Origin: Prorocentrum cordatum
Lineage: Eukaryota > Sar > Dinophyceae > Prorocentrales > Prorocentraceae
Length of the DNA: 64,000 nucleotides
Assembly: GCA_963575745.1 (NCBI GenBank)
Contig: CAUYUJ010022537.1
Coordinates: 265,752-329,751 of the forward strand
Reading direction: 5' to 3'
Part shown: piece by piece, positions 54,797 through 64,000 of the stretch
Layout: the number at the start of each line of letters is the position of its first letter
Position numbering within the stretch: the first letter of the stretch is position 1
The notes under the pieces: model-generated
Told to the model about the DNA's origin: nothing
Database searches by the model: none
The model's input: only the letters and a program-made list of their open reading frames with translations
Program-made: the position numbers and the translations under genes

Positions 54797-55332
54797 TGAA
54801 GCAGCTTTCGCGGCGGAGCACGCTGGTCACCAATCAGAGAATTCGGAATGAAAATCCAGAAGTGGATAGTTGCCCTGGGCACCGCGCTGCGCGGCACGGG
54901 GCGACCTTTCTGGAACCGACCTCGCGGCATCCCACACGACACCATCCAGTGGATGCCCATGCCAAGAAACACCCTGCTCGCCTCCAGGGTGCCCTGGGTT
55001 TCTTGGGTTTCGATGGTTTTGCCATGGGGAGCGTGACGTTCCCACACCAAAAATCAAGGGGCGTCCTGGGGTCTCAGGGTTGGGTTTCTTGTGGAAGGTT
55101 TCTTTCCAGGTCCCCTACTGTACGATACAGCGGAACCGATCCCCACCTCGGAACCACCCACACGGCACCACGAGGCAACGCGCAACACTGCATTGGACAA
55201 CTAACGCCAGCCTCGCAGCAGGCACCCCACACTCAGCACTTTCCTCCGAGCATTTCTTCCCAGGCAGGTCCTCCGGCGCAGCCTCTTGCAGAGAGCTTCT
55301 CCCAGTCAGTCTGGTAGACATTATCCTCCGGT
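54797..55332. other. Unique spacer; frames of doubtful status
   Basis: A 62-codon frame with an ATG at 54848 (MKIQKWIVALGTALRGTGRP) ends at TGA 55036. An overlapping frame is open for 173 codons but rich in His, Pro and Ser. Neither is assignable. Confidence 0.25.
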
Positions 55333-58300
55333 CTTTTTCTCCCGGAAAGGGCTTAGGCCCAGGGTTCTCTTTTAGTTGGTTCCCCCCCAGGGACGACGGG
55401 AAGAGGGCTGGCGGAATTATTTGCGGTAAAGAACGAAGCGGGAAGAAGGCCAGCGAGTTTATGTTTGAGGATGTCCCGAGCGAAACGCTTGTTTTTCAGA
55501 ATTTGTTGATGTCTCAAGCGAAACGCTGGTTTTGCAGAGTTGGGGGGTGTCTCGAGCGGGGGCCTCGTCGGGGGCCAGAATTCAGAGGATGTCTCAGGCG
55601 AAATGCTTGTTTTCACATGCCCAGGTCGGCCAGGGAATGTTGGATATCCCCCCTGGGCGGGCTGGAACCGTGAGTTTTTACGTGTGCAGGCCATCAGGGG
55701 GGTATTTGACATGGTGGTCCCGAGCTGGAATCACGTGTTTTAACGTGTCCAGGCCACCCAGGGGGGTATCTAACATGGTGGTCCCGAGCTGGAACCGCGT
55801 GTTTTCAAGTGTCCAGGCCACCCAGGAGGGGTATGTAACATGGTGGTCCTGCGCTGGAACCGCGTGCTTTCAAGTGTCCAGGCCACCCAGGGGAGTATCT
55901 AACATGGTTGTCCCGAGCTGGCACCACGTGTTTTCACGTGTCCAGGCCACCCTGGGGCGTATAAAATGATTGTCCCGAACTGGAACCACGTGTTTTTATG
56001 CGTCCAGGCCTCCCAGGGTGGATGTCCAACATCGCGGCGGGCCCAACGTCGAATTATCAGGAAACGCACGGGGGCTATCCGAACACACATCCCAACACAG
56101 AAAAGTTTGTTTTCTTGCTCTGGACAGGGGGGTGGCGTTTTGGGGGCCTCTCCAGAGAAGACATTTCGAGGACGTCTCGAGCGCGAGCGCGAATTCAGTG
56201 TATCCAGGCCACGCAGGGGGGTATCTAACATGGTGGTCCCGAGCTGGAATCATGTGTTTTCATGTGTCCAGGCCACCCAGGGGGGCATCTAGCATGGTGG
56301 TCCCGAGCTGGAACCAAGTGTTTTCACTTGTTCAGGCCGCCCAGAAGGGGTATGTAACATGGTGGTCCTGCGCTGGAGCCATGTGCTTTCAAGTGTCCAG
56401 GCCACCCAAGGGGGGGCCACCCAGGGGAATATCTAACATGACTGTCCCGAACTGGAATCACATGTTTTTGCGTGTCCAGGCCGCCTAGGGGGATACCCAA
56501 CATGGCGCCGGGCCCAACTCCGAATTATCAGGAAACGCGCGCTGGGGGGCGAAAAGTGCTACCCGAACACATGTCCCCAAACCAGAGAAGTTTTGTTTTT
56601 TTGCTCTGGACAGGGGGTGGCGCTTTGGGGGCTTCTCCAGGGAAGACATTGCGAGGATGTCTCGAGCGGGAGCCCGAGTTCAGCGTACACATGCCAGGCA
56701 GGGTTGCATCTAACATGGTTGTCCCGAGCTGGAACCATGTGTATTTACGTGTCCAGGCCACCCAGGGGGGTATCTAACATGACTGTCTCGAGCACGGGCC
56801 ACGTGTTTTATCGTGTCCAGGCCACTCAGGGGTGTATTTATAACATGGTGGTCGCTTTCTAGCACTACGTGTTTTTACGTGTCCTGGCCACCCAGGGGGG
56901 CATCTAACATGATTGTCCCGAGCAAGGACCGTGTGTTTTAACGTGCCCAGGCCGCACAGGGGTGTATCTAACATGGTTGCCCAAAGCTGGCACCCACGTT
57001 TTCACGTGTGCAGGCCACCCAGGGGGGTATTTCACATGGTTGTCTCGAGCTGGCACCACGTGTTTTAAAGTGTCCAGGCCACCCAGGTGTGCATCTAACA
57101 TGGTTGCGCAGAGCTGGCACCACGTGTTTTTACGTGTCCAGGCCACCCAGTGTGGTATCTAACATTATTGTCCCGAGCTGGCACCACGTGCTTTTACGTG
57201 TCCAGGTCGCCCAGGGGGGGTATCTAACACGGCGTCGGGCCCACCGCCGAATTGTGAGGAAACGCACGGGGGGCCGCAAAGCGCTACCCGAACACATGTC
57301 CCCAGACAGAAAAGTTGTGTATTCTTGCTCTGGACAGGGGGTGGTGCTTTGGGGGCCTCTCCAGGGACGACATGGCGAGGATGCCTCGAGCGGGAGCGCG
57401 AATTCAGCGTATCCAGGCCACGCAGGGGGGTATCTAACATGGTTGTCCCGAGCTGGAATCACGTGTTTTCATGTGTCCAGGCCACCCAGGGGGGCATCTA
57501 GCATGGTGGTCCCGAGCAGGAACCAAGTGTTGTTACGTGTCCAGGCCGCCTAGGAGGGGTATCTAACATGGTGGTCCTGCGCTGGAGCCATGTGTTTTCA
57601 AGTGTCCAGGCCACCCAAGGGGATATCCAACATGGTGGTCTTGTGCTGGAACCGCTTGTTTTTACACGTCCAGGTCACCCAGGGGGTATCTAACATGGTT
57701 GCCCAGAGTTGGTCCCACGTGTGCTTCAACGTGTCCAGGCCACCTAGGGGTGTATCTAACATGACTGCCCAGAGCTGGTCCCACGTGTGTTTACGTGTCC
57801 AGGCCACCCAGGGGGGTACCTAGCATGGTTGCCCAGATCCGGCACCAAGTGGTTTTACGTGTCCAGGCCGCCGGGGGTATTTACAATGGCGGAGCCAGGT
57901 GCTTTAACGTGTCCAGGCCACCTAGGGGGACCTGGAACGGACGTCTAAGATGAATATGTGTTGAGGATGTCTCGAGCGAACCACTTGTTTTTGCGTGTCC
58001 AGTTCGCCCAGGTGGATGTCTAGCACAATCGCGGCATGGCACATCGCAATTCAGCACGGCGCAGCACAGCACAGCCTTCGGCACGGTACATCATAATCGA
58101 TACATTCAGCATTGCAATTTGGCACGTTCTTTGGCACGTTCCGTGGCGCGTCCCGTGGCGAGTCCCCTTGGCACGTCGCGCGGCGCGTCCCCTGGCACGT
58201 CCCGTGGCACGTCCATTGGCACGTTCCGTAGCGCGTCCCCTTGGCACGCCCCGCGGTGCGTCCCCGTGGCACGTCCCCTGGCACGTCGCCTGGCGCGTCC

Positions 58301-58636
58301 CTTGGGACGTTCCGCGGCGCGTCCTCCTGGCATGTTCCCCTGTCAATTAGCTCTGGGGCAGCTGCTATGTGCTGAGGCAGCTCAAGCTTAAGATCCAGAT
58401 CAGTTCCTTCAGGACTCGGATGCAAAGGCGGACTCGATCCACAACGCTATAGAGCACAATCGCGGCATGGCACATCGCAATCCAGCACGGCACAGCACAG
58501 CACAGCCCTCGGCACGGTACATCAAGATCGATACACTCAGCATTGCGTTTGACCGTCGCTTAATCAGGTGTCTTTGAAATGTTGCCATGCCTTACATTTC
58601 TATATCCCTTTCCGTGTTCGTGGGTCGATCATGTTT
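55333..58636 (+). repeat. Composite modular repeat, unit 5
   Basis: Modules: A (55333-55464); B (55466-55612); a greatly expanded F array with three G inserts (55613-57940); B (57955-58022); a partial D (58022-58110); C (58112-58335); D (58343-58545); and E (58546-58636). The length difference from the other units is almost entirely due to F expansion. Confidence 0.85.
55613..57940 (+). repeat. Module F array (~64-bp unit, about 30 copies) with three G inserts
   Basis: The unit reads GTGTCCAGGCCACCCAGG, then GGGGTATCTAACATGG, then TCCCGAGCTGGAACCACG and TGTTTT. It is interrupted at about 56026-56200, 56505-56690 and 57225-57405 by a ~180-bp segment G (AATT(A/G)T(C/G)AGGAAACGC, then GCTCTGGACAGGGGGTGG, then GAGGAYGTCTCGAGCG). 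Each G ends in a module-B core, so G links B and F. Confidence 0.9.
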
Positions 58637-58662
58637 ACGTGCTTTTCTGTTGGCATGGCAGC

Positions 58663-58845
58663 ATGTTAGAGAGCGGCCGCGACCAGCGCAGGAAGCGGAC
58701 TCGTGCGAAGCAGGAGGAGCCAGGGCGCTGCTTCTCTGCCTTCATCTCAGCAGGGCTCGCCCGACGAGACAGCCAGACGGCCCGCAGACGATTGCAGTTT
58801 GGCAGACGGCTACGCGAAGTTCGGGTCAAGTTCTGTTTCCCCTGA
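58663..58845 (+). CDS. Possible small basic protein, 60 residues
   Basis: An ATG directly after module E opens 60 codons to TGA. The product is strongly basic with helical Arg/Lys-rich segments (MLESGRDQRRKRTRAKQEEP, SQTARRRLQFGRRLREVRV) and unbiased elsewhere. No family is recognised. It could be a nucleic-acid-binding microprotein, an exon or chance. The composite unit directly upstream contributes no coding sequence to it. Confidence 0.25.
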   Translation: MLESGRDQRRKRTRAKQEEPGRCFSAFISAGLARRDSQTARRRLQFGRRLREVRVKFCFP

Positions 58846-59108
58846 AGGGTGATTGTACTGAGGGGCTTGTTCCTGTGTCCTGAATCAAGGGAGGAAAAAC
58901 CACCCGGACCGGACAATTGGCGTTTACTAAACGGCCTTGGGCGTTTGCTAGCCCTGCCCTGTTTGATTCCTTCTTTGGGCGCGTTTGCCAAACGGCATCG
59001 CGTGTCGGGGTGGTTATTATCGGGGTGGATTTTCTGCCCTCTACTGAATGATCTGCGGAGTCTGCAGGTTTTCGCCTGGTGGGCGCCCGTACGCGCCTCG
59101 CAGGCGCT
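58846..59108. other. Unassigned spacer
   Basis: GGCGTTTACTAAACGGC and GGCGCGTTTGCCAAACGGC at about 58920 and 58978 are related short words. No gene was recognised. Confidence 0.3.
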
Positions 59109-59395
59109 CCGGGGAGGGGGAGGAGAAGGAGGAGGAGGAGAAGGAGGAGGAGGAGGAGGAGGAGGAGGAGGAGGAGGAGGAGGAGGAGGAGTGGGAGGAG
59201 GAGGAGGAGGAGGAGGAGGAGGAGGAGGAGGAGGAGGAGGAGGAGGAGGAGGAGGGGGATGAGGAGGAGGAGGAGGAGGAGGAGGAGGAGGAGGAGGAGG
59301 AGGAGGAGGAGGGGGAGGGGGAGGAGGAGGAGGAGGAGGAGGAGGAGGAGGAGGAGGAGGAGGAGGAGGAGGGGGAGGAGGAGGAGGGCGCCTTC
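59109..59395 (+). repeat. (GGA)n purine tract, ~285 bp
   Basis: GGA triplets on the + strand with a few GGGG and GAT interruptions. Confidence 0.97.
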
Positions 59396-60672
59396 GGGCG
59401 CCTCGTGTGCGCCTCGTGCGTTGGCTGGGTCTGCCAAGGCCTCGGGCGGTGGGCGCCCGCGGGCGCCCCGTGTCCTGTGCGGGTCGGCTGGGTCTGCCCG
59501 CGAGGGCCCGCTGGGCGCCTCGTGGTCTGGCGGCCACGTCGTGTCTGCACCACACAGATCGGGGGAGCGTAAGACCCGGGTTTGCCAGGACTCGGGTTCG
59601 CCATCGTTTTTTGACGACCGCGCCTCGGATTTTGACGAGGAGGAGTTTCGTGGGATGTCTGCAGCGGGAGGCCTCGTCAAAATGCAGGCTCGGCCTCGTC
59701 ATTTTTTTGACGTCCTCGTCGGGGATTTCCGAGTCCCCTGTACCCAGGTCTTACGTCCCCCTGAACAGACTGTGCTGCACAGACGGCAAAACACGTATCG
59801 TTGATTTGGTCCCCAATACCCCAAGAGGTCCCCAATACGACCTAGCAGAGCTCCAAGACGGCTCCAGGACGCGTGTCGACGAAGTTTGACTCGATTTGTC
59901 CTTGACCTCGGCTAGAACCAAAGCGCGCCATGCGTGTCGCACCACACAGATTGCCGTCCGTGACTTGCACTGCTTATGCTGCTCCATGTCTAAGTATACT
60001 CATGTATGGGCGTGTATGGTACGCTGCATGTTGCGCCACACACACACGTATGTGTTATGTGTACATAAGGTGTACACATATATGTTTGCACATGCGTACA
60101 TATACCTGATAAAACATACACATCTCACACGTAGGGTATTTACGGGTACCCCAGGAGTCGGCGGACACCGTCTCTCTGATCCTTGCCTCCACCCCTCCCT
60201 CCGTCTTTCCGACTCTCCATCTGCCTCCGACTGCGCCTCCCCATCTCTCGGTTCCCTGCTGCTTCCCGTGAGTGCGGGACTTCCTTCAGCCTCCCTCCCT
60301 CTTGCGCCTCCCATCTCACCTCCCAGCGTCCTGTTCATCCTTCCCTTCCCTCTCCCCTGGGCCGCCTATCGCGAAGGCCTTGCGACCAGCGCCGCCGACC
60401 CTGAAGGGGAACGGCGACAACGGCGGCGGCGGCGACGACACCGACGCTGACATGGGTCAGAGTCCTCGTGGATGCTTCTTGGGGTCTCTTCCAAGCGCTC
60501 TCGGGGCTCACCTCCCGGTTTCCTGCTCATCATTTCTTCCCATCTCCCCCTGGCCGCCCATCTCTCCTTCGATTGGAGGAGTGGGGCGGCATGCAGTTCG
60601 TCTGCCCCCTCACGAAGATCTGCACCGCCAGCTCGGAGAGGAGGGCAGCCCCGAGCTTTCGGAAAGAGGAGC
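59396..60672. other. Spacer with an inverted repeat and microsatellites
   Basis: A 12-bp perfect inverted repeat (ATTTTGACGAGG at 59629, CCTCGTCAAAAT at 59672) encloses GGGATGTCTGCAGCGGGAGG, a module-B-like core. CA/TA-rich words lie at 60030-60110 and a CT-rich zone at 60180-60360. No gene is supported. Confidence 0.4.
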
Positions 60673-60804
60673 ATGAAGGGGGAGCAGAAGGAACAGCAGG
60701 ACGAGAGGAGGATGGAGGAGGAGGAAGAGGAAGAGGAGGATGAGGAGGAGGACGGGTTTTCGGATTGCTACGACGCGGATGAAGCTGAAAGCCCGTCAGC
60801 ATAG
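60673..60804 (+). CDS. Possible small acidic protein or terminal exon, 43 residues
   Basis: The ATG at 60673 opens 43 codons to TAG: a charged start (MKGEQKEQQDERRM), a Glu run encoded by GAG/GAA rather than pure GGA repeat, and an acidic, non-repetitive tail (DGFSDCYDADEAESPSA). The tail is not explained by triplet repetition, which argues for coding. The frame remains open upstream for about 65 codons of less natural composition. It could be the last exon of an acidic-tailed protein. Confidence 0.3.
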   Translation: MKGEQKEQQDERRMEEEEEEEEDEEEDGFSDCYDADEAESPSA

Positions 60805-61156
60805 TGTGGCGCTGCAGCTGGCAGCAACCACAACGTCCAGCGAATGCCACACTTCCAAGTCAGACATCTGCACCGAGCGAAGCAAGTTCAGCACAGCACG
60901 AAGGGCCCCCGTTATCAGAACGGACGGGACGCGTCGAACCGAAGCAAGGAGTCCGTGCCCCACATACCACGCTGCAGCTCCCTCCCTCCACAGGAGGTGG
61001 CGACAGATAGCTCGAGGCATACAATGCGCGCATGCTGTACCCCACCTTGGCACTGTGGAGGATGGGCGGAGGAGGGGCATGAGAAGGCCAATAATTTGAG
61101 GGAGTTTCTGTGGAACTCACGTCATCCTCACCCCCGGCGCGAAGAGCACGAGCTAG
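60805..61156. other. Unassigned spacer
   Basis: Unique sequence leading into the 122-bp satellite. No gene was recognised. Confidence 0.3.
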
Positions 61157-62937
61157 CCCAGAGCGGCCTCCGGCACCGTTTCCGGACAGATCCGGTGGAT
61201 CCGGTGACGAATCCCAAACCGGCGCCCTCGCTTGAGACATCCTCACAAAACCGGCCCCGGGGGAGGTGCCCAGAGGAGCCCAGAGCGGCCTCCGGCACCG
61301 TTTCCGGACAGATCCGGTGGATCCGGTGACGAATCCCAAACCGGCGCCCTCGCTTGAGACATCCTCACAAAACCGGCCCCGGGGGAGGTGCCCAGAGGAG
61401 CCCAGAGCGGCCTCCGGCACCGTTTCCGGACAGATCCGGTGGATCCGGTGACGAATCCCAAACCGGCGCCCTCGCTTGAGACATCCTCACAAAACCGGCC
61501 CCGGGGGAGGTGCCCAGAGGAGCCCAGAGCGGCCTCCGGCACCGTTTCCAGACAGATCCGATCCGTGGATCCGCTGGATCCGGTGACGAATCCCAAACCG
61601 GCGCCCTCGCTTGAGACATCCTCACAAAACCGGCCCCGGGGGAGGTGCCCAGAGGAGCCCAGAGCGGCCTCCGGCACCGTTTCCGGACAGATCCGCTGGA
61701 TCCGGATGACGAATCCCAAACCGGCGCCCTCGCTTGAGACATCCTCACAAAACCGGCCCCGGGGGAGGTGCCCAGAGGAGCCCAGAGCGGCCTCCGGCAC
61801 CGTTTCCGGACAGATCCGCTGGATCCGGATGACGAATCCCAAACCGGCGCCCTCGCTTGAGACATCCTCACAAAACCGGCCCCGGGGGAGGTGCCCAGAG
61901 GAGCCCAGAGCGGCCTCCGGCACCGTTTCCGGACAGATCCGGTGGATCCGGTGACGAATCCCAAACCGGCGCCCTCGCTTGAGACATCCTCACAAAACCG
62001 GCCCCGGGGGAGGTGCCCAGAGGAGCCCAGAGCGGCCTCCGGCACCGTTTCCGGACAGATCCGGTGGATCCGGTGACGAATCCCAAACCGGCGCCCTCGC
62101 TTGAGACATCCTCACAAAACCGGCCCCGGGGGAGGTGCCCAGAGGAGCCCAGAGCGGCCTCCGGCACCGTTTCCGGACAGATCCGGTGGATCCGCTGGAT
62201 CCGCTGGATCCGGTGACGAATCCCAAACCGGCGCCCTCGCTTGAGACATCCTCACAAAACCGGCCCCGGGGGAGGTGCCCAGAGGAGCCCAGAGCGGCCT
62301 CCGGCACCGTTTCCGGACAGATCCGCTGGATCCGCTGGATCCGCTGGATCCGGTGACGAATCCCAAACCGGCGCCCTCGCTTGAGACATCCTCACAAAAC
62401 CGGCCCCGGGGGAGGTGCCCAGAGGAGCCCAGAGCGGCCTCCGGCACCGTTTCCGGACAGATCCGGTGGATCCGGTGACGAATCCCAAACCGGCGCCCTC
62501 GCTTGAGACATCCTCACAAAACCGGCCCCGGGGGAGGTGCCCAGAGGAGCCCAGAGCGGCCTCCGGCACCGTTTCCGGACAGATCCGGTGGATCCGGATG
62601 ACGAATCCCAAACCGGCGCCCTCGCTTGAGACATCCTCACAAAACCGGCCCCGGGGGAGGTGCCCAGAGGAGCCCAGAGCGGCCTCCGGCACCGTTTCCG
62701 GACAGATCCGGTGGATCCGCTGGATCCGGTGACGAATCCCAAACCGGCGCCCTCGCTTGAGACATCCTCACAAAACCGGCCCCGGGGGAGGTGCCCAGAG
62801 GAGCCCAGAGCGGCCTCCGGCACCGTTTTTGGACAGATCCGGTGGATCCGCTGGATCCGGTGACGAATCCCAAACCGGCGCCCTCGCTTGAGACATCCTC
62901 ACAAAACCGGCCCCGGGGGAGGTGCCCAGAGGAGCCC
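61157..62937 (+). repeat. 122-bp satellite, 14 copies, with 9-bp internal length variation
   Basis: CCCAGAGCGGCCTCCGGCAC starts units at 61157, 61279, 61401, 61523, 61658, 61781, 61904, 62026, 62148, 62288, 62428, 62550, 62673 and 62804. Most intervals are 122-123 bp; others are 131, 135 or 140 because a 9-bp CTGGATCCG word is added once or twice. Copies are otherwise almost identical, indicating recent amplification or homogenisation. Each unit contains CGCTTGAGACATCCTC, the reverse complement of the module-B core GAGGATGTCTCAAGCG. Open frames on both strands are repeat artefacts. Confidence 0.97.
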
Positions 62938-62954
62938 ATACGGAGGCAAGAGAA

Positions 62955-63048
62955 GGATGGAGGAGGAGGAGGAGGAGAAGGAGGAGGAGGAGGAGGAGGA
63001 GGAGGAGGAGGAGGAGGAGGAGGAGGAGGAGGAGGAGGAGGAGGAACC
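62955..63048 (+). repeat. (GGA)n purine tract
   Basis: GGA triplets on the + strand directly following the satellite. Confidence 0.95.
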
Positions 63049-64000
63049 TCATCCTCACCCTCGCCAACAAGCGCACGCACCTTCTTCTATATACAGAAAC
63101 TCCCGATCAACCGCAGAGCGGCCGGCTAGTATGGTGGGAAGGCTGGAACACAGACGCCGTCCCTGCACAACTCGGCAAGCCAACTAGGCCGCACGGAGAC
63201 ATCACAGGGGGATTTCCACACGGAGCTCATTGCCAAGACATCGGTGTCCCCCCAACATATTTATACTATGTGTTCGTCGCCCCCCCAGGGGCGACGCGCG
63301 CACCGAGGAATCTTATGGTATATGCGTCGTGACCGGCGCTTTCTGGCCACACCGCTCGAGAAACGATACACTACAAGATGGGTATACTATATGTTCGGGT
63401 CGGACGCGCGCCTCCAAGGCGGACATATAGTATTAGTATGTCTTTGCGCGTCCCAAGACAGGTGCGGTCCCGTCGGGGGTGGAGAAAGTGGATTTATCTT
63501 CACACCCACGCTCAGAGCAAGCGACGACAGTCGGCGGCGAGCAAAGCGCGATTATCAGAGCGCCCCGGCAGGACAATGGGAGAATCTCAAGCCTGGCTGG
63601 CCAGCGGGTTGCTGCTGGGTCAGGATACTTCGCTGCACACAGAGCTCTTGTGTGTTGACCTGCACGGCCGCATACGTGCAACGCGCAACAGCAACAAGCA
63701 AAGTCGGCTTCGCAGCACGGCGATGACAACACGGACATGGAGAAATGGGAGCGGCCAGCACGAACAGTTATTTTGCGCTCTCTGGGCCCACATGCACAGC
63801 AACCGCGAAGCAGAGGGCGGGGCGAGGTGGGAGGGGATGGTACGCATAGGACTGGCCGGCACGAGCGGCTATCGTGCCTCCTCCACCTCATCAAATCTCC
63901 CACCAATCCACCCCTCAAGCTCCTTCATCGAGAGCCGCAGAACACGCCGGAGGACGCGGAAGTACAAAGGACAGGCTACCACGTGCCGAGCGGCTACCTC
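63049..64000. other. Unique sequence to the end of the window
   Basis: Contains an inverted repeat (TACTATATGTTCG at 63385 and CGGACATATAGTA at 63420, one mismatch) and a hairpin CGTCGCCCC/GGGGCGACG at about 63275-63296. A 160-codon frame on the + strand (63244-63726) has partly natural composition but no recognised motif and no ATG at its start. No gene is claimed. Confidence 0.35.

Noticed and set aside
1-64000. CRISPR arrays, rRNA, tRNA, bacterial operons or prophage
   Set aside because: Repeat arrays lack unique spacers of constant length; no tRNA cloverleaf or rRNA core sequence was noticed; gene organisation is eukaryotic.

Overview
The window looks like nuclear DNA of a dinoflagellate. 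Four observations support this. (1) A long pentatricopeptide-repeat (PPR) array at 41.99-43.24 kb has the WQ(Q)AvaLLsEm wording typical of dinoflagellate PPR proteins. (2) Just upstream of it, at 41495-41531, is a degenerate tandem copy of the dinoflagellate spliced-leader sequence, a mark of genes that re-entered the genome as cDNA. (3) Remnants of LINE-type retrotransposon genes are present, including an RNase H domain with recognisable catalytic motifs at 49.37-49.80 kb. (4) The sequence is GC-rich, extremely repeat-rich and gene-poor, with no bacterial-type operons, no rRNA or tRNA genes and no CRISPR. A Prorocentrum-like species would fit, but the species cannot be fixed from sequence alone. 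All coding candidates lie on the + strand.

Layout. 0-16 kb is a succession of tandem repeats (77-bp array at 0.46-1.6 kb, a strand-switching TTCGTCC/GGACGAA array at 2.9-3.6 kb, GAT triplets at 5.07-5.59 kb, an 8-9-bp TAGCCCTA array at 6.77-7.04 kb, a 90-bp array at 7.4-7.9 kb, AT microsatellites at 11.3-12.1 kb, a ~110-bp array at 13.5-14.8 kb, TCG/ATC triplets at 14.9-15.4 kb). 16.2-17.6 kb holds a broken gene with a triplet tract and a C-terminal coiled-coil-like part, probably a decayed retroelement protein. 17.7-28.2 kb is a very GC-rich block with short coding-like fragments in changing frames and two large imperfect inverted repeats (17746-17934 and 21711-21841). 28.5-34.3 kb is again microsatellites and low-complexity repeats.

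34.3-41.2 kb and 52.1-58.6 kb contain the most structured feature: five copies of a 2.0-3.3 kb composite repeat whose modules always occur in the same order (A, then B, then optionally F/G, then alternating C and D, then E). Between the two clusters lie the PPR gene region (41.5-44.0 kb), an unrecognised open segment (44.26-44.96 kb), two further tandem families (45.4-47.9 kb), the RNase H remnant and a 0.5-kb GGA tract. 61.16-62.94 kb is a 14-copy 122-bp satellite that carries, in reverse orientation, the core of module B of the composite repeat.

There is no visible gene cluster acting as a pathway. The PPR gene is the only recognisable host-type gene and itself appears frame-disrupted, so the window is best read as repeat-dominated intergenic DNA with retroposed and decaying genes. 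Very long open frames are common here but mostly arise because repeat units have lengths divisible by three or are stop-poor GC-rich DNA; they are not annotated as genes.
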